Virus record (IMG/VR): IMGVR_UViG_3300017746_000020
Location: 1 to 49,715 of that record
DNA length: 49,715 bases
Strand: one strand, 5' to 3'
DNA from: a virus
This document shows, piece by piece, positions 47,101 through 49,715 of the stretch (positions within the stretch are counted from its first letter, which is position 1; every line of letters begins with the position of its first letter). The notes beneath the pieces were generated by a model. That model worked only from the letters and a program-made list of their open reading frames with translations, was not told the origin of the DNA and ran no database searches. Made by a program: the position numbers and the translations under genes.

Positions 47101-49715
47101 CTCCATTAGCATACCTTGCTCCTCTTCATCAAAGCGAGACATAAAGCGCTCACCGTATGACATTTGCAATTGTTTTACCTCATCGCCAATATTTACTGAT
47201 TCAAATTCGGCAGGTAATACGGCTTCGCCTACTAACAAATTAAGGTAACTTAGGCCACCCTCTTGCGCACCTTCAGTGATGGTTTCGCCTGCTACGGCAG
47301 CAGCTTTTTGACGAAGCGTAGGCGGGAGCTTACTGAATCTCAATCGCTCTAAGCCTTTGGCAATTGGTATGCCCTCTGTCATACCTAATGCTGCAAAGGC
47401 CAATAGCGTGCCTGCATTTCTAAGATCACTAGAAACATCAACATCAGGATTTTGCGCTGCGATGTTTATTCGTTGTTCGATTTGATCGAACGCTGCCATA
47501 GAGTTGTAAGCAGCACCTTGGCCAGCCGTCAAACCCCAAGGCTTAGAAGCATAGTCAAGCTGCTTAGGTGCAAGTTTTAGGTTGAACAACCTGTCTCCTT
47601 TCGCACCCAATCGCACTGCGCCGCCCGTCTTTGATAGGCCAGCAACAGCTATTCGGCTAGGTAACATAAACGCCACCATGCTTCCAACGCCTGACGAAAA
47701 TTGAGAAGCTGTGTTTTGATCAAATCTAGGATCAGTAAAATTGAGTGATTCACCAATTGCTTCAAAACTTCTGACGATAGGGTTGTCTGAAATGTCGTTT
47801 CCTACATAAGCGTCGATGGAATCATACTCAGTTTCGACTTCTTGTTTTGCTTTATCTGATAGCGATTTGTAATTATCACTTTTTCTAAACACTCGCAAAG
47901 CTTCCAGATATTGAATTGCATTAATCTCCCCCGGCATGTTCCCCTTGAAACCAAGGCCGGTTTTCATCTGAACATTGTTATCGAAAATGTCGATTTGTTG
48001 TTCTTGGCCGCTTTCATCTAGATAGCGCAACGGTTCAACAAATTGCTCAAAAGGCCGTCGCGCTAATTCGTTAAAAGCGGTTTGTGGCTCTACTCGAGAA
48101 AAAGTTCCTGTAGTGAGATCGACATAAGGCAACACGTTGCTGGCAAGAGAACCAAGCAAATGACCAGATTGTGAGATACCCTCCATTCCAAACGTGCCTT
48201 GCGTCACGCCAGCTACAAATCGCAGAGGCAAATCCAATCCTTGCCGAGCCTCAAGCGTAAAACCCTCTCTGCCAGCTGCAGCACGCACCTCATCATCAAG
48301 CAGTTGCTGTTCTATTTCAGTGAGGGGTTGAGAAGTAAAATCTCTCCTTGGGTTGTCTCTAATTGCAATCCTTTTCTTCAGATTATCTTCTGCAATTTGC
48401 AAGCCTACGATCTGCTTAATTGTTTCTTCTGACTCATACCTGTTGAACAGAAGTAGGTTTCCGTTTTCGCCAATGTATTGCTGCAGGGCATCTGCATAAT
48501 CGCTGGAAATCGGAGAAGCTATGCCTTGCTCTTCAAAGTAATCTTGAGAAAATGATTTGTAATCGACGGGCGGCTTTGCGCTCATGTTCATCATGCGGCC
48601 CAATCGCAACACTTCCATCAAGTCGCCGCCGCCAGCAAAAGCTGCGTCGCGAATACGAAGAATCTCATTTGCGATGCTAGCTCCTTTGTCGCCAAGGCCA
48701 TTGGCGCCGTAAATCTTGTCAAATTCTGCTTTGTATTTTCTTTCGCCTTCTTCAGCAGAGATTTTTCCATTAGCTACGGCCACTTGTATTGCCGTTAAAC
48801 TATTGTCTAGTTTAAGCTTCTTAACCTCTTCATGGAACTTCGGTATTTCGGAAGCTACAGAATCAATATCTGCAGGCGTAAATGTAAGCGCAGGATCTAG
48901 TGCATTAGTTGCCGTTTGCTCACCGCGAAAGGTCGCCGCAACGTCTTCGCGTATTGCATTTACTACTTCAGGCTTGTATCTGCCCGGCGCGTTATATTCC
49001 TTGTCTGGATCATATACATTGATGCCGTAGATAGCTTTGAGAATCTCAAGGTTCTCATTTGGCCGCTGTATGACATTGATTGGTTTGCCGTCGATGAGTG
49101 GCAATGCCTCAGTCACTTTGTCTGCGTAGATGTTAAAAATTTCAGAGCTTTCGCCGTTTGCCCTTTTCCTCTCTCGAGCAAAACCAATTACTTCTCCGTT
49201 TAGCGCAACTTTTCCTTTTACGCTTTTGTCTTGTAATAAAAGACGGTCAGCGATTAACGCTTGTTCAGATGCAACTAGAGAGTCAGCTTGTATTCTAAGC
49301 TGCTCGGTTGGCTGAGGGCCACCCATAGAGGTTGGGAGCGGAGCAGGTTGCTCTCGTAGTGCTTTTTTCCGCGCAGCAATATCTTGTTCGGCTGCGCTGA
49401 TGTAGGTATCATCTACTTGTTCAATGCTCAATTCACCTACAGGCTTTGACGGCTCTTGTTCCTTTGGGGCAATCTCGTTGAGGTTCTTGACCGTATTGGC
49501 AAATTCTTTGTATTTCTCTTTTCTAGCTGCTTGCTCATTAACAAGTTTTTGTAAGCCTGCACGATGTTCAATCTCAGCTGCAGCATACGCTTGCTCTGCC
49601 GCTATAAGCTCTGGAGTTCTGATGGGCGCACCATATTGCGTAGTGCCAGCAGCCATAGTGAGCGAGGCAATCTCGTCTCTTCGTCTTTGCAAATCCTCAA
49701 AGCTCGCAGTGTTAC
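30175..49715 (-). CDS. Giant large polyvalent protein (partial, >6,500 codons)
   Basis: One frame without a stop runs from the right edge to 30175, about 39% of the window. The codons before 49692 are also open, so the true start is outside. From N- to C-terminus I read: a helical part with hydrophobic segments (47,040-47,690), degenerate zincin, sigma-like HTH module, ADP-ribosyltransferase, GHKL ATPase, HExxH zincin, C5 methyltransferase, phosphoribosyltransferase, SAM methyltransferase, a polyvalent-associated domain, a second ADP-ribosyltransferase, coiled coil, and an internal-virion-protein-like end. Such large polyvalent proteins are known to enter the host with phage DNA and act on host defence. 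Next to the portal, it is a likely ejected virion protein. Each domain is listed separately. Confidence 0.93.
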   Translation of the reverse strand, partial: NTASFEDLQRRRDEIASLTMAAGTTQYGAPIRTPELIAAEQAYAAAEIEHRAGLQKLVNEQAARKEKYKEFANTVKNLNEIAPKEQEPSKPVGELSIEQVDDTYISAAEQDIAARKKALREQPAPLPTSMGGPQPTEQLRIQADSLVASEQALIADRLLLQDKSVKGKVALNGEVIGFARERKRANGESSEIFNIYADKVTEALPLIDGKPINVIQRPNENLEILKAIYGINVYDPDKEYNAPGRYKPEVVNAIREDVAATFRGEQTATNALDPALTFTPADIDSVASEIPKFHEEVKKLKLDNSLTAIQVAVANGKISAEEGERKYKAEFDKIYGANGLGDKGASIANEILRIRDAAFAGGGDLMEVLRLGRMMNMSAKPPVDYKSFSQDYFEEQGIASPISSDYADALQQYIGENGNLLLFNRYESEETIKQIVGLQIAEDNLKKRIAIRDNPRRDFTSQPLTEIEQQLLDDEVRAAAGREGFTLEARQGLDLPLRFVAGVTQGTFGMEGISQSGHLLGSLASNVLPYVDLTTGTFSRVEPQTAFNELARRPFEQFVEPLRYLDESGQEQQIDIFDNNVQMKTGLGFKGNMPGEINAIQYLEALRVFRKSDNYKSLSDKAKQEVETEYDSIDAYVGNDISDNPIVRSFEAIGESLNFTDPRFDQNTASQFSSGVGSMVAFMLPSRIAVAGLSKTGGAVRLGAKGDRLFNLKLAPKQLDYASKPWGLTAGQGAAYNSMAAFDQIEQRINIAAQNPDVDVSSDLRNAGTLLAFAALGMTEGIPIAKGLERLRFSKLPPTLRQKAAAVAGETITEGAQEGGLSYLNLLVGEAVLPAEFESVNIGDEVKQLQMSYGERFMSRFDEEEQGMLMEAGIGSSIGLIMALATVGSVGRRSRNIQKSNQAELSQVEEASAALAEALSGPDAAVVLQEYLPEGVTITEAEVAELQLIFGGVEAASAPGQSQVEYLEQELARANEEYGFDSEKAQIAFNAVKIAKATQSSTAANRMAAQAVALKEYKQQSADLDAAIDRAETNLRQAQEGGLMPANAVQGIQNSLNDLLLQKARLNQLHAATKMSQGSTVQLSNEEKSLLEQGSPELGLPAALEAVEAEGGSVPIILDDAVAWAAEAAPANRALIEMSEAETRKRIADGVMQPPRAREYEGLSPTLESVEAAQEQTQAERERREQMPVDPELANLPKYNVKKLMKPRRGQKAGEQAMRSASAALIDSAVAASADALPNLSEEQRYNIAGAIVEQIIETVSQQETAFKKVQVGRFGGTAAVEFDGTLKIDPELLINQSLQAISSGASVAEAVEVARKTVLEESTHNIIRRLVGDQAVASIWERLPQELKDLTTQSYFAYTINKAKRQRGIDLTNVPVNQWPAEFEADIQRASNSTYMGHEYLNMVVEAARDGQVGIAQMLPNDESLWEKIVAILENLVGKLNSLLTDKNVTDPGLRREIENLRDLTIQAQSFVEAGLIDLFAETRTDKQLDTPAKRLEYVREAAIPQMVAAQYRNVGISPEILVAAANVGVSRAVQKPENFREEVVRQAQKAIEERIADIIPDSAVMPLPLRPDVMDFLKTQTPTTEQDAKSQGDEVLRKVIAKLPKLQAEVFEKSYIENKSNEDIAAELGKSTKAVENILQRAKENVAKILTQARRERDAAAQKTQVPESAGFGDQGAAPREWPEPETVETISLAGMKEDKPGEQMRMAKFKGGDLIYTDDPETMEALDYDGSEGAIVTGVFRQREFGVRGMEMLAWLRSRIDGPIYVEGIVESAEGFYQRAEEYNLIDGYEPHFSELYTDDELDLQFAAMRGENEELTAKWSTSHPLTRDYSGLPTSFFRGHFDNDLFNTPSRHGSFLGSGLYFTTSIDDANNYADVDLHPDNAKEFLEFLAEETADNIEADNPETDSEQADNIAKALFANRFSPRITPVYLHGQKWAILDPSNREEIFVSAGVEIDVDRYREDILADLQEDYAYDQRNGNELLSFEGYLDSRGINEEYFKSEAIIKANELGDDIPASGEAIRIIDAAIDVLENNDQIFDAVNSKAIDSLLESKFELIQEDARMSMTDFALNVFEISPLSFRNLRNMSSEVFENGGEVFAEALKLLDYDGVIMNATSYFPRMEVVQEQDTWHALVWNAKPVYGMFGGLARKRRDPLQYAAQRVGVEVQPNITSEKSDLINVVQNKIYSQDMGVVIVRELLQNSLDAIRPDVEKGNKEGSDNEVVVIIDEENRTLTIEDTGHGMPPERVASALIDITKSFKETGGAGGYGLAKAVIFGNSDNFTVETMFEENDGSFTKTTMTGDGQKWLNTINDKPNGVSIVANRNAAVSSGAETVVLKNTFATKQIKDISAFENMALPLSNVLPKGFSLEVDSYNLFNWNINPNLVPDIPKVFRERQQEVVDILQDYSHPLHASLDNLASAYFPYPVNSLLSLNSEIEDYEYRKKTGNFITRTQVTSDEDLTLLEAMPVFDPDNSLNVATDKFFKALGYLPPPLRDRIVENFNRILVDTNRTPIEIIIKNEGEDFFGEKLGAKYSFGGQEYSGHNYLNQIFEERYMELDPSMAALTDMLLEEFPKNFSSEIITVNKPGSYTKITTQIPTQQNDNSGDAINFDFVEAEKTANLIAVNDPMGVRFSIGTNKNNAKAVRRSSEPLSYLGTKNDKGTKYTLLQRDDISERSSIKVNILNKGIWQFSKNFAFESSIPLPSSITINVSTKIDPKSNAYPFNAGRDNFSTTGTIAYNDLFNNYRKTAAAAKVNKIISQYRNSPNLKQQNVKTLKVFDLTGSNADLAVELSQNDLTNQVMEVVQKYYDKLSAHLERSGFESATKSDLIGINVGMTALGVNFTSSATNTNAGEYRFNNNKYGITVSPFRIYKRIINKRETAELGLDQYGDDSSMFAAELVTTLLHELTHNSGYGDATEQYSYVLTRNITRMGPMYFPFVEQLADDVNSLFEAGLGDFLSEALEKESINNNNDYKTFINGTPTGLTKEKGEHRDFSLRESFEFSSDREPTQSNREGDQGAAERGTTFEPSLPDIQKAASNRAKTRRSDAFGLERDFAGRLVSAPEVEWPQGSGENGAWNVLSLFDGIAAGAQAIKNLGIPIDNYYSSEIEESAIKIQKANHNFIEDVGDVQKLKSIKMAPIDLIWGGSPCQGFSCRGKRAGMADPRSALFWEFVKQIKGKKPKFFLLENNASMKKEDQAVITEALGVSPVRINSKLSTGALRDRLYWANFPITQPKDMGVKLIDVIDQEVPQDAFWNQEGIEKLMSYVDRRGRSRWNMGDHHDVKRDKAKAITRNIAKGAPKNLLVDQKGRYRKITLPEVARLMGFPDGYLSDVEGVSNTAKYQGIGNSWSVPVIEHILMHTAQEPISTFTPAKNIEVLNHQAYLQSTREKCDACVKMISKSKYAAYANDLLIGEFLSDKQAENALNNLAPLLDLKIGDYVHSINSGGKTFSIENVQFNDLKLEMLDQSNGEITTAFGDEVYKTELNSAARPFPETFPDAHVNTTLPFLRGKEGSDKRKRHESAKAGDTLAATQIAIESIKPEIAQEVANNYPNSILVFPDSQEMGGTNAIPAAAAAALADMTGLEVDEKIVELVAGNHTNANAIERLFRVPEFGGEVQAGRDYVIIDDVLTTGSTVNEIRKYIERSGGNAVAVFALAASHSAQTGNSRYLKPRAETVAKLDRFATVEKSGQEVVDDLLSKYGLPSIDSLTNSQVAYLGLGKRDAAALEAVLEAGRQKENARRNAQAPQETARRTNDLWGIPQQEFTSADTSRGNSNRLPRGYTYLEENGLIRPRQVVLDIGTGPYRHADKAVARMGGVFYSYEPWFEERSADRIAAVKKAANGQSDIVVSNNALNVIKEVTNQRRLILQAENALKPGGTFYVTIYKAEKEGPSGEDTYQVAAKPDYYVDLIADIFGEENVSRKEGVITAIKPSEQQAATRETPSPSPLYISTMQTAIDAKMPEKAGVDQVGAIIGNWQVHEGTEDQVGKMRRKFPATQRDAAEGFAADLPGVVRWQSSVTQEEIEASGVLDFLEGQRSFSKKEVLDFIKTSQPIIREIDSADKNHATRYEEYATDGGENYREILFIYKPEGENTFNTLTGSHWDQENVMFHARVSDRYDTQGRKVMYVNEIQSDWHQRGRNAGYITAAEDAEFQKAEENLLKQAAEEFGFPDYDGFVDAREYVRQQIGSDKPDWADAADWEIFTAHRQKMEQNPVPYAPWGNSWPKLATNRMVQMAAQSGYDAIAFPTGLHQIDLNTNDFRTRVESIEFTKESKRQDISYEKMSGAKAYAGAVDDLSAIVIVKDSRTGEYRGFAPAHLQSEGAQLKARDVIKGSSEVFFAKVEGNAEHDKKIRKLNELVTAAAAIKDASRPQDVYYRTQEEPHYKFNTTSDTTFELTARNNMHGAGQPLIDPAKPETAFVPLQELDISTENGRSFNLIDINRQGFVPYAARVNVDAQQLMNAAVGSMPRDTFYRTDYILGGYASDQNFDMPRYTTDSRFANYAENVAKMEAYRATVGDALNLTKQDADVYKVTFNKMGINYSIYIPSNGTTRQNGKNFTLSDFTNNKQNDDAVRALGVNETFKIEEDNLSIGGAMHKMIYDSIVPKALTKLGKSVGVAPELKPMVMRNPDQLNVYVDGENPKAQNGGLNVYDSQGNLLGVDEDIDPFDFDEARRIDRDRNPFENRDDFNFNDYERDLAAQSEYSDSRFVKYSDGEQTIMFNGVEYPNYPTLTTTMLELTPQLREKVSQGVEQFAAARDYPNPAPSGVKTIDGGPIAMYEARKVAGSLPKAYPKTEDKQKLANARLDEALNWLSQDVSKFANPKGYVEFMRKAGVHGKIFAAPSAVDTIVNRPDEYVSLIDGGYHGDLTVPGVHEAARSGLDSTLAMKAEINRRGEIPSWVLLLHHAWGTLSKQATPVQQEAMWLRLLSNPRAREAMQKSIDGTFNDFIASEFESNRERIDKATASSRMSKNGIRPVQPSHVWTEIVIESRDQTNEAALSIGNQVTSQANDIFMLLSRLDGRWNEVESVYRDTNSIESGRAWNALVADAGALGIKNKVQRFIGLTYGNPGLIMDRWKFVEFWLPDLMASQGANTPREFFKYNLNTAAPTDPTSYYGGPIKDVEQPNPYFSLAFYEGMEKVLQESIEASTALTQFLGPHANVGGLHWHGWNAIKNEAVGHSSLDLTYDLMQGNGVIDADAVGRAIDQGVYFTETQNADTGAITRLTLDRGTIRGEIISGADGQQPRPERPPRDGQGTRSDQQDATRADSEQERTSVIDQGAAQRDIPEPSASDAAFAAEQGFNVGPVYHGTAELYDQFQSPTADLGIHFGSPNQALWRLNRAQDDGSPGFIERTYPRTGERVIGVYVKQGNPLRMRDIATWDDPYSIIEELKTTGFDDMPKINTKDFTPAGIAKQFEAIRDYLIGKGYDGIVYQNDFEGLTAQGEATGDSYIAFDPEDMMMFSKGVDLQAAKRSDTSDINDETPLDDVIEESVRILSEDLQDLDDFIADYKARSGQAEGEVTIGVPRLANISGDEKVRQANSIVQWAYDKERERMVEDDIYEQGREMADTQFEAVKAHVLERGAKRESLGNAVYVHAAKTVLGRVWRDAIARNDTQALAEAQVLSHAYQRTRTEAARELAAGRDPSKTPAERHAEMISSFLGFSGHGSVEQGRLDNMQLGPQRRDRVRELHRLVAAESDPQSLRKLQRELATLKEELKAVEVDAKIQQKKFDDAANVLGTYGVTLRDVFDGDRIRAARQAPAVKAAVARMGSKAAKETAKMLVNRQPDKKIAKKLGISVDQIAKIEQDFRKALRLEFGKAAQGMAERQSDGKTFDQDVLVEADIRNKNTFNRETNGQFDITDPRHAAWAARSLASVFNGNAYNAVSEYWINAILSGPQTHAVNIGSNAINIVWDKTLQTMGESIVNLIIPGDKAEATQIGDMRRFWKGFWQGAVPAARNAIDSFKSDGLDFFEAWAMREPAEQFDVSKVEGHFAPSIKGRKGKVIRTPGNALQAMDTFFKTMISQGEVAVQAYRIANAQMISGDLKEDQMQERIAELMEHGSPAWTLAVEKAKELTFTNSFDPNSKDSREKLMVAVQQARSGRIQNAEHAGLKLILTFLFPFIRTPYRIFQQGLRKSPIGAANLIYKLARSGMATYGPNGKATFNANYGDMGRRELIRDITEQGIAGIITALLYSAAEGDEDDDDKPFLLVGSRPYNRYNAGERALADRKYGGAQIIRIGGKNGMHIAYGRYEPISTILTSVVDLIAMRKQSKEFDLTMLTRVYGSILQQTEEKTFLQGFRTIIDAFDFSRTIAMEKDATKAKMLIEDSGKDFLRGFVPNLLRQPLRQLDPIPRARSGYLYSLTNAGAFGLPKRDLYGRDFEKTLSGPARIAVTTPLDVEATHPGDRFLSALVYRYPEMTGKLPSPFGSGTTNKYKGADGEYVDMTDAERNYFQKISGGLFDKKVRAWADPIKFKMPTEDHLSEFKSLLSEARREAKDKLFINGRYVGPQP
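33310..33880 (-). other. Giant protein: ADP-ribosyltransferase domain 2
   Basis: VYHGTAELYDQFQSPTADLG then IHFGSPNQALWRL, KGYDGIVYQNDFEG and DSYIAFDPEDMMMF follow the pattern of the ART group common in polyvalent proteins. It is preceded by a DQGAAxR linker, like ART 1. Confidence 0.75.
33859..33879 (-). repeat. DQGAAxR linker, copy 3
   Basis: Encodes DQGAAQR (SVIDQGAAQRDIPEPSAS) just before ADP-ribosyltransferase 2. Confidence 0.75.
36900..37800 (-). other. Giant protein: large-polyvalent-protein-associated domain
   Basis: GSHWDQENVMFHARVSDRYD, VMYVNEIQSDWHQRGRNAGY and NSWPKLATNRMVQMAAQSGY are characteristic of a domain spread through phage polyvalent proteins. A related tail segment, GGAMHKMIYDSIVPKAL, occurs at about 35,930. 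Its biochemical role is not established. Confidence 0.75.
37910..38400 (-). other. Giant protein: SAM-dependent methyltransferase domain
   Basis: RQVVLDIGTGPYRHADKAV (about 38,320-38,270) is the SAM loop of class I methyltransferases; QSDIVVSNNALNVI and ALKPGGTFYVTIY follow in the right order. Confidence 0.8.
38620..39200 (-). other. Giant protein: phosphoribosyltransferase domain
   Basis: DYVIIDDVLTTGSTVNEIRK (about 38,851-38,795) is the PRPP-binding loop of type I PRTases, followed by GGNAVAVFALAA. Upstream SILVFPDSQEMGGTNAIP may be the other half of the fold. The substrate, a base or a modified nucleotide, is unknown. Confidence 0.8.
39620..40480 (-). other. Giant protein: C5-cytosine DNA methyltransferase domain
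   Basis: A complete catalytic set: motif I VLSLFDGIAAG (about 40,473-40,438), motif IV GGSPCQGFS with catalytic Cys, motif VI FFLLENNASM, motif VIII RDRLYWAN and motif X GIGNSWSVPV (about 39,670). The target region contains RYRKITLPEVARLMGFPDGY. It differs from the stand-alone enzyme at 8381-8890 and looks closer to Dnmt-type enzymes. Confidence 0.88.
40639..40659 (-). repeat. DQGAAxR linker, copy 2
   Basis: Encodes DQGAAER between the zincin and the C5 methyltransferase, inside a low-complexity stretch (NREGDQGAAERGTTFEPS). Confidence 0.75.
40880..41010 (-). other. Giant protein: HExxH zincin metallopeptidase
   Basis: VTTLLHELTHNSGYGDATEQ has a complete HExxH (HELTH, 40992-40978), followed by GDATEQYSYVLTRN, which could hold the third ligand. 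This is a canonical zinc protease site and could process the giant protein itself or host targets. Confidence 0.8.
42690..43235 (-). other. Giant protein: GHKL/HSP90-like ATPase domain
   Basis: N-box VIVRELLQNSLDAI (about 43,131-43,093), G1 box IEDTGHGMP (about 43,005-42,979) and G2 box GGAGGYGLAKA (about 42,925-42,893) are the ATP-binding motifs of HSP90, MutL and MORC ATPases, all intact. About 1,400 bases of unassigned beta-rich sequence follows and may be the transducer domain. Confidence 0.85.
43250..44640 (-). other. Giant protein: ADP-ribosyltransferase domain 1
   Basis: FFRGHFDNDLFNTPSRHGSF then LGSGLYFTTSIDDANNYAD (about 44,200-44,080) matches the H-Y part of PARP/ART enzymes. LLDYDGVIMNA (about 43,400) is the strand usually near the C-terminal catalytic site. 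A long acidic helical insertion separates the halves. The target is unknown; host transcription or translation factors are usual for phage ARTs. Confidence 0.7.
44668..44688 (-). repeat. DQGAAxR linker, copy 1
   Basis: Encodes DQGAAPR (preceded by FG), between the sigma-like module and ADP-ribosyltransferase 1. The same heptad pattern occurs twice more in the giant protein. Confidence 0.75.
44770..45240 (-). other. Giant protein: sigma-like HTH module
   Basis: LPKLQAEVFEKSYIENKSNE, DIAAELGKSTKAVENILQRA (about 44,925-44,800) reads like sigma-70 region 4. The preceding helices (QMVAAQYRNVGISPEILVAA; VGVSRAVQKPENFREEVVRQ) resemble region 2. If real, the module could bind RNA polymerase or promoter DNA of the host. 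Confidence 0.6.
45480..45780 (-). other. Giant protein: degenerate zincin-like segment
   Basis: RKTVLEESTHNIIRRLVG holds EESTH (45753-45739), an HExxH site with the first His changed to Glu. YMGHEYLNMVVEAA follows at about the distance expected for a third ligand. The lost His argues for a binding or scaffold role, or a different metal arrangement. Confidence 0.45.

Noticed and set aside
1-49715. tRNA genes, CRISPR arrays or insertion sequences
   Set aside because: I saw no cloverleaf-forming segment, no regularly spaced repeats and no transposase-like gene; the intergenic space is too small to hold most of these.

Overview
This window looks like most of a tailed-phage genome, probably a podovirus with an N4-gp56-type major capsid protein. 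The host looks Gram-negative, because a lipoprotein outer-membrane spanin is encoded. Almost no gene has a Shine-Dalgarno sequence; starts sit behind A/T-rich leaders. That fits a Bacteroidota-like or other SD-independent host, but the host assignment is inference only. I recognise no tRNA, CRISPR array, integrase, DNA polymerase or primase/helicase. The window is cut inside genes at both ends: the C-terminus of an M15 endolysin at the left, and a giant gene still open at the right. No intergenic stretch exceeds about 110 bases.

Layout. Positions 1-2338 (+) hold a lysis cassette (M15 endolysin, holin-like protein, nested Rz/Rz1-type spanins) with a metallophosphoesterase. Positions 2347-5194 (-) are an early operon of tightly overlapping small genes, including an SSB, a Cro/CI-like repressor and an exported NlpC/P60-like hydrolase. 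Positions 5304-6669 (+) are a divergent early operon of small unknowns that ends at a strong terminator. Positions 6742-13063 (-) are the DNA-metabolism operon: RusA, winged-helix protein, RecT, RecE-like nuclease, replication initiator, HTH protein, a C5 cytosine methyltransferase overprinted by a second long frame, a DUF4326-like protein and a second SSB-like protein. Positions 13146-15335 (+) hold the large terminase and a small partner.

Positions 15408-22519 (-) hold virion genes (connector-type proteins, Thr/Ser-rich small proteins, a tail fibre). These are followed, in overlapping genes, by a GT9-type glycosyltransferase and a sulfotransferase. Positions 22568-25233 (-) are capsid and scaffold. 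Positions 25280-27737 (+) are an inverted island of two probable virion proteins and a second sulfotransferase. Positions 27728-30168 (-) hold a small protein and the portal. From 30175 to the right edge (-) runs one reading frame of more than 6,500 codons, a large polyvalent protein: zincin-like, sigma-like HTH, ADP-ribosyltransferase, GHKL ATPase, zincin, C5 methyltransferase, phosphoribosyltransferase, SAM methyltransferase, polyvalent-associated and second ADP-ribosyltransferase modules, ending in an internal-virion-protein-like region.

The most unusual features are the giant protein with a repeated DQGAAxR linker, the fully overlapped methyltransferase with both starts abutting one upstream stop, and the GT9 plus two-sulfotransferase set linked to fibre genes. 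All family calls come from reading motifs by eye; no database search was run.
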